A stretch of DNA of 64,000 nucleotides from Apostichopus japonicus (GCF_037975245.1 NC_092570.1:15842501-15906500); one strand, 5' to 3'; positions 49,701-60,213 are shown, counted from the first letter of the stretch. Made by a program: numbers and translations. The notes: generated from the letters alone by a model not told the origin.

Positions 49701-49842
49701 TAAATGCAATCAATAGCGTTTCCAGTAACCTCTGTACTGGAGGGAGAAACTGGACGCATGCCGGTCCACCATTTCCTTCCAAGTTTGGGTCCACCCCTCC
49801 GCAGACCCAGTCCAACGACTGTTGAATTTCCTCCAGCAGCAT
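29718..49842 (-). CDS. TMEM164: TMEM164 homologue (AIG1/ADTRP-related membrane acyltransferase family), complete, 5 coding exons
   Basis: Exons in transcript order: 49495-49842, 47492-47608, 45988-46069, 30905-31005, 29718-29918. Total 849 nt, 282 residues plus stop, close to the ~297 of vertebrate TMEM164. Junction phases are 0, 0, 1, 0. Family signatures: [20 protein letters not shown] near the N-terminus, [55 protein letters not shown], and [20 protein letters not shown] with WYR following. Vertebrate TMEM164 is reported to acylate ether phospholipids (arachidonoyl ether PE) and affect ferroptosis; a conserved cysteine has been proposed as catalytic, and the NPCH motif holds the obvious candidate. 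I chose the ATG at 49842 because it matches the family start; the frame is open upstream to 49956 but a splice acceptor at 49914 makes that part 5' UTR. Intron 3 is 15 kb and full of repeats. Confidence 0.93.
30905..31005 (-). CDS. TMEM164: TMEM164 coding exon 4
   Basis: 101 nt, phase 1 in and phase 0 out. Encodes [13 protein letters not shown], then [15 protein letters not shown]. Acceptor GATTCTTTCAG, donor ATG then GTAAAT. Confidence 0.92.
31500..31590 (+). repeat. tRNA-derived SINE head (fragment)
   Basis: A box-like TAGCTCAGATGG, then GTAGAGCGCTGGGCTAA, and B box-like GGTTTGATTCC near 31572. Anticodon arm region is disrupted by insertion, so not a functional tRNA. In TMEM164 intron 3. 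Confidence 0.5.
33605..34010 (-). pseudogene. Non-LTR retrotransposon reverse transcriptase remnant
   Basis: The minus strand encodes [18 protein letters not shown], then [13 protein letters not shown] and [11 protein letters not shown], the standard C-terminal RT block of CR1/Jockey-like LINEs. Upstream [19 protein letters not shown] matches the preceding RT region but the GVPQGS core is missing or decayed. Broken and inactive. Confidence 0.7.
34100..34478 (+). pseudogene. LINE 3'-end fragment (Tx1/L1-like C-terminus)
   Basis: The plus strand encodes [10 protein letters not shown], then [18 protein letters not shown] and a lysine-rich end. This resembles the region after the RT domain in Tx1/L1-type LINE ORF2 proteins (H-LFW-C ... 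N-iL--K-YIY-CK). It is head-to-head with the CR1-like fragment and so is a second, separate insertion. Confidence 0.45.
34649..34673. repeat. A homopolymer
   Basis: About 24 A residues, close to the LINE fragments; it could be a retroposon tail. Confidence 0.8.
38872..39140 (+). mobile_element. Transposon-end-like sequence with GC palindrome and purine tract
   Basis: Starts CAGGCGCGTATCCAAGG, like the end of the repeat at 60564, followed by the perfect palindrome GGGGGCGCGCGCCCCC at 38900-38915 and about 130 bp of nearly pure A/G (38922-39055). A second terminus-like CAGTGACGGATCAAAG is near 39142. No target duplication identified. Confidence 0.4.
39310..40805 (-). mobile_element. ~1.5-kb repeat, copy B (uninterrupted)
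   Basis: Inverted copy of the repeat at 60564-64000. On the minus strand it starts CAGGGGCATATCCAGG (40805) and runs through the TTGGTTGTCCATAG site (about 40366) and the TATGATATTGAC site (about 39770) to at least 39310. Copy A is broken by insertions at exactly these two sites. No transposase is seen, so it is non-autonomous or decayed. The lower end is set by where similarity to the window's end stops. Confidence 0.75.
40968..41068. repeat. CT-rich polypyrimidine tract
   Basis: About 100 bp almost free of purines (CCCTTCTCCC-type repeats). Confidence 0.85.
42897..43156. repeat. 18-bp minisatellite with GGATCC core
   Basis: About 14 tandem units of consensus GGATCCTGGTGGCATACA, with unit variants (ATCCAG, ACGCAG, GAATCC). 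Because 18 is a multiple of 3 and the units lack stops, several frames on both strands stay open; a 128-residue plus-strand frame (42782-43168) with GGIQDP repeats is explained by this and is not called as a gene. In TMEM164 intron 3. Confidence 0.95.
43990..44540. repeat. Tandem array of ~130-bp units
   Basis: About 3.5 diverged units. CCTTGTACTCC occurs at 44354 and 44484 (spacing 130), with weaker matches near 44220 and 44091. Each unit has a GTACTCC segment, then GGAAATTCTA/GAATTCTAA, then a TTTTCAAAATT and a GTAGGTACCA segment. Confidence 0.8.
45398..45830 (+). mobile_element. Possible PIF/Harbinger-type transposon 5' remnant
   Basis: Starts with GGGGCATTTACACGACTC and contains a loose inverted relative (CATCGTGTAAATGGAA) near 45574. 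At 45731-45820 a short frame reads [20 protein letters not shown], which resembles the Myb/SANT-like protein of Harbinger elements. An in-frame stop follows at 45820. Tentative. Confidence 0.3.
45988..46069 (-). CDS. TMEM164: TMEM164 coding exon 3
   Basis: 82 nt, phase 0 in and phase 1 out. Encodes [20 protein letters not shown] and PYLMKIG. Acceptor TTTTTTACAG, donor GTG then GTAAGT. Confidence 0.9.
46612..46840. repeat. TA microsatellite with AGGCCT interruptions and a GA tail
   Basis: About 215 bp of TA/TATG with two identical 'tataggcctata' interruptions (46721 and 46791), followed by GAGAGA. In TMEM164 intron 2. Confidence 0.95.
47492..47608 (-). CDS. TMEM164: TMEM164 coding exon 2
   Basis: 39 codons, phase 0. 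Encodes [20 protein letters not shown] and [16 protein letters not shown]. Acceptor CTTGTTTCAG, donor CTG then GTAAGC. Confidence 0.92.
49495..49842 (-). CDS. TMEM164: TMEM164 coding exon 1
   Basis: 116 codons, phase 0 donor CAG then GTGAGT. Encodes the conserved N-terminal [16 protein letters not shown] block, two membrane spans, and [12 protein letters not shown] likely 5' UTR reaches 49913, preceded by acceptor CTGACTTTGCAG. Confidence 0.92.
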
Positions 49843-49913
49843 GATGTACGGGTCTCGGTGAAGGTGGTTGACGCAGGTGAGGGAGAGTCCCAATATATCT
49901 GATTCAGTCGACA

Positions 49914-52900
49914 CTGCAAAGTCAGTGAGGTTTGACGTAGAACAAACGAGATGCATCAGAAGAAATAGAAATGGTCACAGCCAAGAAGAAACCTGTGACC
50001 ATGGTTTTATCGTTAAGTACTGTTTTCGCTGGACCGATCAAGTTTTTGCTGTTGTTTCGCCGGTTTCCGTGGCAATCAAAGAGTCCAAGGCTACCAAATA
50101 CAGACTGATCTTCCATGATAGTAACCCATATTTGTAGCCGGCTAGGAATCTGGAAGTCAAAAGGTAATATAATCAAATTTTACTTTCCAGTAAAGCTCTT
50201 TGAGTTTAGAGTTGGAGATACATATAATCTCTAGTAAGAACAATATAACGATTTTTCAAAGAGTAGGAATACTAGATGTCATTGTCTTCAGTAACAATAT
50301 CTAGACTGAAGATTTCATCAGAAATTCTTTTCTCCGAGAGTTGTGAATGAATGGAATGATTTGAGTTGGTTGTCCTTTCAAAAAGTGTCAATGGTGTAAG
50401 CATGCAAATGAATGATTATTCGAAGGATAGAAATATTGTGAACAGGACTTGAGGTTTTTCTGTTTAAATATTTTTTCATTGGGTCCTTGATGGGGACTTA
50501 CTGTATATGTCTTTCATGATCCTGCTTTCTCCCACTACCAACACTAAACTAACACTTTCAGAGTTGAACTACATCACATTAATGTAGTCAGAATGCACAT
50601 GTCCATATATATAGCTACGGTATTCCATGAGTTTGAGGAAATATTTCTGTTGTACAACCTTAGCAAATAATATGCAATGTATTACTGTACTGTACAAAGA
50701 AACTATCAGAACGGTTGGAATGGTGGAATAGAAATGGGGGAACTTGAGGAATTATTGTACTAAAGAATATTCAGGGAGAGTTAAGGCAAAATCTATCCTA
50801 CTGTACTCTTATGCCACTGTATGATGGTGTACAGTCCAGTGTCCCAATAATTTGTGTAGGCCTATGGTGTTTTACATATATGAAGCTGCACTGATGGAGG
50901 GATACTTTAGTTGCAATGTTCATAAGTCAAATTGTGACCACATTTTCAATTGCAATTTTTGTCTGAACAGAAATGGCCACCATATATGAAATAATATATC
51001 ATATATGAAACAAGGACACATAAGGTCTGTAATTGAGGCTCTTTCTTGAATTGTTTCACCAATTTAGCAGAATTATACAATAAAGTACAATGCATGAGTG
51101 AAGTTAGGGCAATTTATCCTTGAATTTGATTTGAGCAGTTTGACTGCCAGCCTATACAAGTTTATTACAAGTATAATTCTTTGTATCTCTGACGGAATCT
51201 TGTGAAACCATCGATGAAATCACATATATCTGGCAGATACAACTAATTATACAACTGAGGAAGTCAGCAAGTTCGTTATCACCGCTATTCTTTAAAGGAA
51301 CATTTATGCCCTTACTGTAGGCCTTACTGTAGTGAATAACAACCTTGTCATACCATATTACACAACCTGATAGTAGCAAATACCGTCATATTATGCAATG
51401 TGATACTGTGTCAATACAGTTGGATTGGTGGAACTGAAATGGGGAAATCTGTTGAATTCCTAAAGCATATTTCGTGGAAAATTTTGGAGAAATATATCCT
51501 ATAAGTATCCTATTATTATTATGCTTTAGGTCAAATTGCACAGAATGATAACTGTCTGGTCAGGTTCTGCTAATTAGACGCATGCTATACTGCAGTACAA
51601 GTAAGGCTCAGTATGTCTACTCTCTAGTATAAACTTATCCTACACTACATGACGAAGATATACCAATAAATACATACCTTCGTACATTCAGCTGATCAAA
51701 ACTTTCTTCCAGGGGCCAAAATTATCTTTATTGGTTATGCATTAAGCTTCAATTGTCAAAGCTCGATGTATCGCCAGTCACGACTTTGTAACTCAACACG
51801 TCCGTAGTGCTTTGTGCTTGCCTATATACTACTAAACAAAGTAGGATATACTGTACACACAGGGCAGAATATACGTGCAGAGCTTTGTTTTTGGGATAAT
51901 CAGCTGATCAGCTGACATACAATAGTGTGCCAGGTCGAGGTGAACGGGCAAGGAACACAGAACAGCTATTTGTACATGTGAACTCCCTCAAGATAACACT
52001 TACCCCAAATTATCTACCAGGGGAGGAAAGTTGGAGGGGCGTATTAAAGGTTTTGCCAGAACGAGTACATTAACCAGAAAGAGTCTGTTTGTGAGCATGC
52101 CAAGAACCTTTGCCATGTTTATATATAAATAGAACCAGAAAAAATAAAAGAGCCCTTTTTTGTAAATATTAAAAAATACAAGCACAATATATTAATATTT
52201 GTTTGAGTCATGCTAATTAAGTTGTGAGACTATGCATTTTCCCGTTCGAGACGAGAGCAGCCTCATCGAAAATGACTAAAGACAGCTAATTAAGGTAAGT
52301 TCTGACTCGCTGCATTATTTTACCCGAGGACGAACTGTCAGTCCGGTCACTGATGATCTGACGTTGACAATGGTCATAGGGTGACTTATGCCAATAACTT
52401 CAGGCGCATAAAGTTAGTAGCTGGTTGAACTGAGTTTCTTCATATTTCAATCCCCCACACATCCCTTCCCCAACCGATCCTAAAATACCTCAAAGAATGA
52501 TGTCAAAACCATTACACATTCAATTCGAAACCAAGACCAGACACTTACAAAATTTAAATAAATCTATTAGATCAGTATTACATGACATTTTGAAAGTTCC
52601 CTAAATAAAGAAACCTGAATCATTGTCTCATAACTTAAGCACAGTGCAATACAAACAATATCAGGAAAACACAAAAGTTCACGGCTTTTTCACATTTAAA
52701 CCCTACAGTGGTGAAATGTATGGTAAAAATGAGGGCGCTACGTAAGAACGTAAATTGACAAATCAGTCATTCAGAACATCGACAAACTTGCCGTTGGTGA
52801 GGTGGTTGTCCCCCTTGGTATTCGTCACAGTAAATGCATGAAAACTTACAGGGTGTAAAATAAATATATTTAATTGTATTAGTCATTCCTGCTGACTTAA

Positions 52901-54818
52901 GACAAAGTTTTTCGTAAACAGGTTATTTCATCATCCTTTCACTACCGTTTTGAGTCAATTATTTCAAAGAATTGTCTATATAATAGCAAACAAACGACTA
53001 TAAATTTCTTCAAATAAAACATTCTTTGGAACCCAAGCTCATCAGCTATAAATTCAAATGTGGCGGTAAAAGTGCACATACACCCCACCTCCTAATCACC
53101 AACCTTCTGCCCTCCATGAATGCAGTGTTGCCTTATTTGTATTCATATTTCAACCATTATTCGACTGAGTCACGTTGTTCCACTTAAGTCGCTTGAAATT
53201 CATACTACCACGGATCGCTGATTTATCCGTCGGCGTATACATCATATATACAATACCCCGATAAATACGTTGATCGGAAAAGATAATTTCAAGAGAAATT
53301 TAAACTCCAGTATTCGAGTTAAATATTTTAGATAATGTTGAGAAGCCAATTGTGTGCCCAGTAATCCATGGGCCACAACACTGAAGGATGCTATTCCGTT
53401 ATATTGAAACGTATCAGACTGAACAGGCCCAAATGACTGTACATTAACCTCCCAAAGTATATATCAAGCCCAATTTCATGATATTCGTTGGCATAGGCTT
53501 GCATGGGACCTAATAATGCGGTTTTAGAAAAATCGTCTCGCTTGGACGCAGACAATTTGACCGAGGGACGCATGCGACAAGGGGGCTTAACCTTTTCCAT
53601 CTGCGGGTCAAACAATATACATACAACTGTATATACTCAATAATATAATACTCAATAATTGATTGCAAAGAAAATTGACCAATAAACACTATTCCGGCTT
53701 GCCATTTTGGTTGTAAAGTATCTAGTACAATACGATTCCGGAATCATATCCTTACGTTTAACTATCAGAAGACTTATACCCCCAAACTGTAGAAACTTCA
53801 ACACAATATGTTTTCATTTTCTAAAATGTATATTAAATGAAATATCAGTCATGATACTCTTCGGTTCGAGCAAAACGTTTTGCCAAACACCCTTTTTTCA
53901 ATATTACAATATTATTATATATAATTCTTAATTTGATAATTATATAGCTATACCTATGCCAACAAAGTGTTGATCTCGATGTTCTATCAATTTTTTACAA
54001 GTAAATTTTTTTTCTGTCAATTTACAAATGAGACGTCATCATATATATACTTTCAACATTTTCAACTATACAAAGGTCTATCTTTCTCGTGAATGTTGAT
54101 GCCAAGTGTTGATTGATCTCGCCTCTTATTAATATGTATATTCCATCGTTGTCAAAAGCGCTTGAGTAAGTCCCAATTTTTTTATTTTATACAAAGAATG
54201 TTTATAAACGAGAAGAAAAGATACGCTGTTACATTCGACGACTTCGAATTTACCTCGTGTCTTGGACAAGAACATAGATAGCGCCGTCAAATACGTTTAG
54301 AGTTATAACCTTGGGTAGCCTAACGTAAGGTAGCATAAATCAACTTTTAGCCACTTTTGCTGGCTGCCAAAGTTCACTAAATTAGTCTGATAATGACTTT
54401 AAACTTTGATATACACTAGTAATCCGTGTTACACTAATCTGTTGAGCAGTCTATGTTTTCAAAAGCTGCAGTTTTGCCGACAAGGTCAGGGTTTAGGCGG
54501 TAAGACTTATACGTCCTTTTCCCAACACTTCCTTTTCCCAACACTAATGTCCGTTTACCGGCCGTGTATATCTGCTACAACAACTCCCTGCTATACGGTG
54601 TATACGCCTGTTCTAATGGGGTAGGAGGTAGGGGCGGGGTGAATGAAGTTGTGTACGGAGGGGATGAGAGAGGAATTCTCGATTCATAAGCCAACGGTTT
54701 ATGAAAACCGTAACCAACTCTTCAACAAACAACTCATCTCGAAACACGCACAAAATAAAAAATCATTTCATAGAAGATTTGTTTCAAAGAACAATATTCT
54801 TAATCGTTTGTATATATC
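49914..54818. other. Region between TMEM164 and the Ig-domain gene
   Basis: Nearly 5 kb in which I find no supported gene. The TMEM164 promoter and any upstream non-coding exon should be here, but I could not place them. AATAAA on the minus strand at 54181-54186 could end the Ig-domain transcript. Confidence 0.45.
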
Positions 54819-56534
54819 CTACAGGTCTCTCCGCTTTTGGGATTTATCAATTTTAGCATATAAATCACTATAATCCTCTGCTTCTTTTTCTTGGTAGGAG
54901 GTAGGCATATCGTGCGATTCTCTTCGTCTGTTTTTGTCTACTTTAGCGTAGAGTACGGTCACATCTTCTTCCTCTCCCGTATTACTCATCCTATCCTCTT
55001 GTGACCCAATGCCGTCCGTGTTTTGATCTTGTAAAGTGACGTCATCCGTCCTTGTGATGGATTTTGGCTCGTCGTGTTTCGAAATTGTATTGTCATTTAC
55101 TTCCTCAAAGTTATCACCCAGCGTGAGTGAGGATTTCGAATCAGTGACCCGATTAATTTGGGTATTCGTTTGACCTATTCCCAGAGCTAGAGAGCCTACA
55201 ACAACCTCGTTGGGTAGGCTCCGATTGGAGTCGTCGCGATCCACAACGGCGTAACTATCATCGTCGTCCAATCCCTGTTGCTGATTGGTCAGAATCGCAC
55301 TCCCGCTAGTTCCCTCCGACGGTCTTGTCTGTATTTCAGTGATGTCGTCATCAGATTCATCAATTTCGGCATAGTCTTCAGTTGAAATGTTTTGTGAGAC
55401 AGAGCCGGCAACGACGACGGTCGGCAAAACCTTAGACATGCCATTGCTGTCTAATTTCCCGGAATTGGTTTTCCGCTGATCTGAAGAGCCGAAATTAGCT
55501 ACTGTAGACTGAGTAGCAGTGTTGTAGTTCACACAGGTGTAATAATCATCGGCAGTGCCTTCGTTTAGCCGAGAACTAGGTCTGCTAACGTCATGATTCC
55601 CATTCCCATGATTCGTAGTTTTATTTCTCCTTCTGTATATGAGTACGCCAGAACAAACGACTACTACTATTATGATAATAATCAATGCAACGCATACAAT
55701 AATGACAATAAGTACTGTAACATCGTTAATTGAAGCAGTTCCTCCAGTACCGTTAGATTTCATAGTTGATCCGATTCCTCCATTCGATAGAGTTGGCCGA
55801 GATGCACACATCATCGATAACGATACAGTCTCCGTCTGGTTTACGATTACATCTCCCGATGAAATAACTTGTGGTCCTATCGAACATCGATCATCTACAC
55901 TACTTCCGCGGAAACAATCATATCTGTTGTTTGAATCAGTCGTATCCGAATACTCAACCAAAATTCTTATAACAGTCTTATTTTTGTAGGTAGTACGCGT
56001 TTCCATGTTCGACAAAGAATCTGCTTCTCCAGATCCCTCTACTGTCAATATCCATGTACACTTACCGCTAGCCATATCTCCTTCTTTACAATAACAGGAC
56101 ATTAATAACCAATCACCTGGTTGATAAGCCTCTCCAGTAGTGCCATTACGAACACACCTTGGACTGGTGGTTTGCTGAACATAGAGGTGCAGACTAGCTA
56201 CCTCTGTCACCATACCACCGTCATTTTCACAAGTTTGAGTTAAGTTACACACATAACTACCACCGTCCATTTGCGAGACTACCTCGCTAATCACGTATTG
56301 TATACTGTTCAATTCACGATTTTCTTTCAGTATGGTTCCTGATGGACTCACAATTTGAATCACGGCACTGTTTAAACCACTGTAGGTACATTTAAGTACA
56401 ACGTCTCTTTCACCAATAAATATAACTTCGTTGAACTCGGTATCCATCACTTCAAATGTAAGTGTTTCTGTCTTGCACAAGAGAACGTGATAACAACAAA
56501 CTAAAGTAACAAGTAAAGAAAGCTGTCCTGCCAT
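54819..56534 (-). CDS. Single-exon Ig-domain transmembrane receptor with repeated cytoplasmic tyrosine motifs
   Basis: 571 residues, no introns. Signal peptide about 1-20. An Ig V-like domain with C49 and C96, the latter in the MDGGSYVC signature. A second cysteine-rich extracellular part (about 127-243) with several NxS/T sites. A transmembrane helix at about 273-300 (run of I/V), a basic stop-transfer YRRRNK, then a 270-residue acidic, low-complexity tail. The tail carries YYTCV (331), YAEID (388), YAVVD (428), YAKVD (529) and YSDLYAKID (555-563). VLYAKV fits the ITIM consensus; the others are YxxV/I/L SH2-type sites. A PxVVVxGS-(V/L) segment precedes two of them, suggesting internal duplication. 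I infer a surface receptor that signals by phosphotyrosine; ligand and orthologue unknown. The ATG has a strong context (ACATGG). Confidence 0.85.
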   Translation of the reverse strand: MAGQLSLLVTLVCCYHVLLCKTETLTFEVMDTEFNEVIFIGERDVVLKCTYSGLNSAVIQIVSPSGTILKENRELNSIQYVISEVVSQMDGGSYVCNLTQTCENDGGMVTEVASLHLYVQQTTSPRCVRNGTTGEAYQPGDWLLMSCYCKEGDMASGKCTWILTVEGSGEADSLSNMETRTTYKNKTVIRILVEYSDTTDSNNRYDCFRGSSVDDRCSIGPQVISSGDVIVNQTETVSLSMMCASRPTLSNGGIGSTMKSNGTGGTASINDVTVLIVIIVCVALIIIIIVVVVCSGVLIYRRRNKTTNHGNGNHDVSRPSSRLNEGTADDYYTCVNYNTATQSTVANFGSSDQRKTNSGKLDSNGMSKVLPTVVVAGSVSQNISTEDYAEIDESDDDITEIQTRPSEGTSGSAILTNQQQGLDDDDSYAVVDRDDSNRSLPNEVVVGSLALGIGQTNTQINRVTDSKSSLTLGDNFEEVNDNTISKHDEPKSITRTDDVTLQDQNTDGIGSQEDRMSNTGEEEDVTVLYAKVDKNRRRESHDMPTSYQEKEAEDYSDLYAKIDKSQKRRDL

Positions 56535-57622
56535 GTTGGATTTGCTGCTACTTTTTTTCTCAGTTGTGTTCTAGTCCAACGATTGTGAACGATTGTGTTA
56601 CAACCGGTAACAATAGTCTTATCGTTCATCTGCACAGTATATACACAGCTAGATTAGTGCAAATATGTGAATCATTTCAAGGTAGCTACGTAGTGAAACG
56701 CAATTGTAGAACAGATTACTCTCAAATACTATAGGTTTCCGGTTACGTAAGGGTCCAATTTAGTGCAATATGCTGTGGAACGCGGAAATGGTTGACATAT
56801 ATGTTGCTGTCTAAAGTACTGTTGTTGATGTATAAAAAAGGTTATGATCATCTAACATCGCTTTGTTTCAACACATGCTTGTGCCTACGTACGTTGAATT
56901 CCGCTTGTTGTCTTGCACAATGCTATTATCCGCAGTCACCATCTTTACTTTAACGCTGCTGTCTTATTTAGCTTAGTCGTTGAAAATGCTGTTAAAAGTT
57001 GTCTATATCTAAGTTGCTGGACGAATATTTGACCGTGGTAAACTTATGTTCATGTCTTAACCTACATTGAAAACTCATCGCCAGTTAAACTGTCTCTTTT
57101 GCGTTCCAAGTATCAGTTGGCGTTTAAACCTTGGTTATTATCCAAACTAATATGTTTCCTTCTAACCGCACTTACGTAAGCGCAAAATAGACAGGACTAG
57201 CGAGATAACGATTTTACGCCTTGCAAAACTGAAAATACCTTTCGATGGTTATTTGTTCTCGTTATGACGTTTAAAATAGCAACATTGTCATCTGGAGGTG
57301 GACTACATACGTAACGGTGAAAACTGGAGTTAATTTAATAGTCCGCCGAAAGTAAATTACTGAAGAAAGTTCAAAAATGCAAGTAATCCCTTAGAGACGC
57401 GGATCCCGGAAGGGGGTGGGGAAGGATGCACATCCAACCTTTTAAAATAAATATTAGTTTACAATTTATCCGCGGGAGAAACCTCTGTGTGCACATAACT
57501 GTGCGGAACCCTGACTCTCTCATGCAAGGACTTAACTCAAGGATATAACGTTAAATAAGTTATAACAGACATACACAGGATAACAGCGATTACAGACATA
57601 AAGATTTTATTTATATATCCCA
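56535..57622. other. Upstream region of the Ig-domain gene
   Basis: About 1.1 kb of ordinary AT-rich sequence. I see no gene or repeat; the promoter of the Ig-domain gene should be in its left part. Confidence 0.5.
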
Positions 57623-57630
57623 CATACAAC

Positions 57631-58542
57631 CATGGGCGTCAACAGGTGGGGGACGGGGGGGGGACATGTCCCCCCCCACTTTCAAAAGTGGAGGGGATAT
57701 CATATCATTTGTCCCACCCACTTTTCAGAGTAGTTATTAAAAAAAATCACATGCATATGAGCGATTTTCTATTTAAGGTCAAGAAATCTGGACTCCCTGG
57801 GCCCCTGCTATCTATCACTTGCACCGTCATTTATCTCCCATTCTCCCAATATCCTAAATCTGCCCATTTAATTCGTTCGGGGGGGGGGGGGGGGGAGACC
57901 ATTCGAAAGGGTATTGAATCTTGCACACATGTTGTTTGTATGGGTTCCAAGGGATTAGGTAAGCCATACAGGTAGATGGTGATGAGTTACTATGTTCATA
58001 TCACTACCTCCAGTCCCTTGGACTGGATGGACGAATAGGGGTGTAGGGGTTAAGTAATTAAGGCTACATGTATTCGCCGGATATGGTAGATCTTTATTGT
58101 TGAGTGCCGGCTAGGCGCTACACACGCTCTGCGCGCGGTGCCTTTTTCTGATTATTATTATTAAAGTACCTGGGCACATAACAACTGACGTCTCGCACCT
58201 ATATGCATGTATTATATATACCACTCCACTCATCCCGGAGGTGACGGCGCCACTTTTTCAATATTTCGTTTGAGATGGACGCTGTGTAATTCGTCTCCCT
58301 TGGTGTCAGAACGGCATCTTTCTACCAGTACTTTCTGTCGGGATTTAGTTTTGTGAGACAAAATTTCTCCTCACAGATCTGGTTCTGATGTAACTAGAAA
58401 CGACTCAGGAAGGCCGTCTCCTGCGATCTAGGGGGTCTTATGTACCCAAAATTTTCTGGTACGCTACGCGCCAACCAATGGTGGCGCTCCGCTTAGATAG
58501 TATAGTGTCCCCCTCACTTTCTGAAACCTGCTGACGCCCATG
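57631..58542. mobile_element. 912-bp non-autonomous hAT-like element with target duplications
   Basis: Flanked by perfect 8-bp duplications CATACAAC (57623-57630 and 58543-58550). Terminal inverted repeats CATGGGCGTCAACAGGT and (reverse complement of the right end) CATGGGCGTCAGCAGGT, one mismatch in 17. An 8-bp duplication is typical of hAT elements. No transposase frame inside. It contains a long G homopolymer (about 57881-57895) and the shared subterminal hairpin motif at 58456-58500. Confidence 0.85.
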
Positions 58543-58870
58543 CATACAACATAACATTCACTTAATTGAATGGAATGTTACTTCAAGGGTAAGAGAGCTG
58601 ATTATACATCGGCTCTACACTCCGGGCTTGATTGTTAATGTCGGTTGTTCTTCTTGAAACTCTTGTTACTCTAACTCACATGTTTCCTCATTTCACAAAC
58701 AAGTGAAGAATTCTCTTCCGATCACAAATATATATTGATATGACAGTGATCACGTTTTATCAAAATGAAATGAAAGTCAAAGAAAAATATCCGAAATTGT
58801 ATTGAATGGAGCATGTGAAATAGAAAGTTGCAGAGGAGGTTAACGCCACTAGTTACAATTAACAAATAAC

Positions 58871-59050
<180 letters not shown>

Positions 59051-59507
59051 ACGAAGTCCAGCTATCATGGTTTGGGAATCAAACACAATAAAGTAGGTTA
59101 GAGAGGTTTTGTTTTTAAAATGAATCAAATACGTGTCTCTTGGTAACAAAAATATATAACTTAGGATAAATGCAATACTTAAAGTTAACTTAGCGCGCAC
59201 GCAAGGTACCTCGGCTACCGCTGGGCTCTCCGTCGGGGTGTCAAATCCAGGGGTAGTCGGTGTTGATTAAGTAACCGTAGTGCTGGTGTGTCTGGAAGCT
59301 TCCGGAAGGGGCTTTCCGTAAATAACAGTTCCGGTATAGAGAACATGACCAGGTAAGGTAAATGATAAGTCCAGAAGAATGGTATCCAAAAGAGAGTTAA
59401 GAGTAAGTCACACACAGCGTGGTTGGCATGGTGAAGAAAGGCCGGAACGGAAAAGGTGGGTTTTGTAGGTGCTAGGCAGACATAGTTGTTTTACGTGGCG
59501 TGACGTA

Positions 59508-59881
59508 TATGGCGGGCCATCAGTCTCAAATCATGGGAGATCGACTTATACCGATTTAAATCGACATATACCAGTTTACTTCGACATATCATCGATTTAA
59601 ATCGACATATACCAGTTTACTTCGACATATCATCGATTTATTTTACTTATCATCGATTTAAATCGATGATAAGTAAAATAAATCGATGATATGTAGAATG
59701 AAACTGGTATATGTCGATTTAAATCGATGATATGTAGAATGAAACTGGTATATGTCGATTTAAATCGGTAGAAGTCGATTTCAGCTGCTGGAAACTGGTA
59801 TAAGTCGAAGGAAACTGGTATATGTCGATTTAAATCGGTATAAGTCGATCTCCCATGATTTGAGACTGATGGCCCGCCATA
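59508..59881. mobile_element. 374-bp near-perfect palindromic MITE
   Basis: Flanked by GACGTA on both sides (59502-59507 and 59882-59887). Ends TATGGCGGGCCATCAGTCTC and its exact complement. The two halves can pair over most of their length, with the axis at 59659/59660; the innermost 68 bp or so (59625-59694) are perfectly self-complementary. The arms are made of repeats of ATCGATTTAAATCGA and CATATACCAGTTT. No coding capacity. Confidence 0.85.
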
Positions 59882-60095
59882 GACGTACAGGTTGGTGCCA
59901 CTGGGAGAAGAGACCGAGCCACTCCTTGAAAACTAATTTATATGACATTCGGTGAGGTTACTCGACCGTAGCTTAGAACTGCACTGATTGTGCTCTACAT
60001 TTACAAATTAGCATAATAATAATACACCATTTAAGCATTACATGACAGCAATTAGCGTACTAGTAAAACTTCAAAGCAACATGCTACATCATAAC

Positions 60096-60118
60096 AATAT
60101 ATATATATATATATATAC

Positions 60119-60213
<95 letters not shown>

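Noticed and set aside
49843-49956. N-terminal extension of TMEM164
   Set aside because: The family starts at the internal methionine, and a good splice acceptor at 49914 places the upstream part outside the exon.
53391-53615. Minus-strand frame encoding KVKPPCRMRPSVKLSASKR
   Set aside because: Non-AT-biased composition looked coding, but I recognise no domain and find no convincing splice sites or neighbours.
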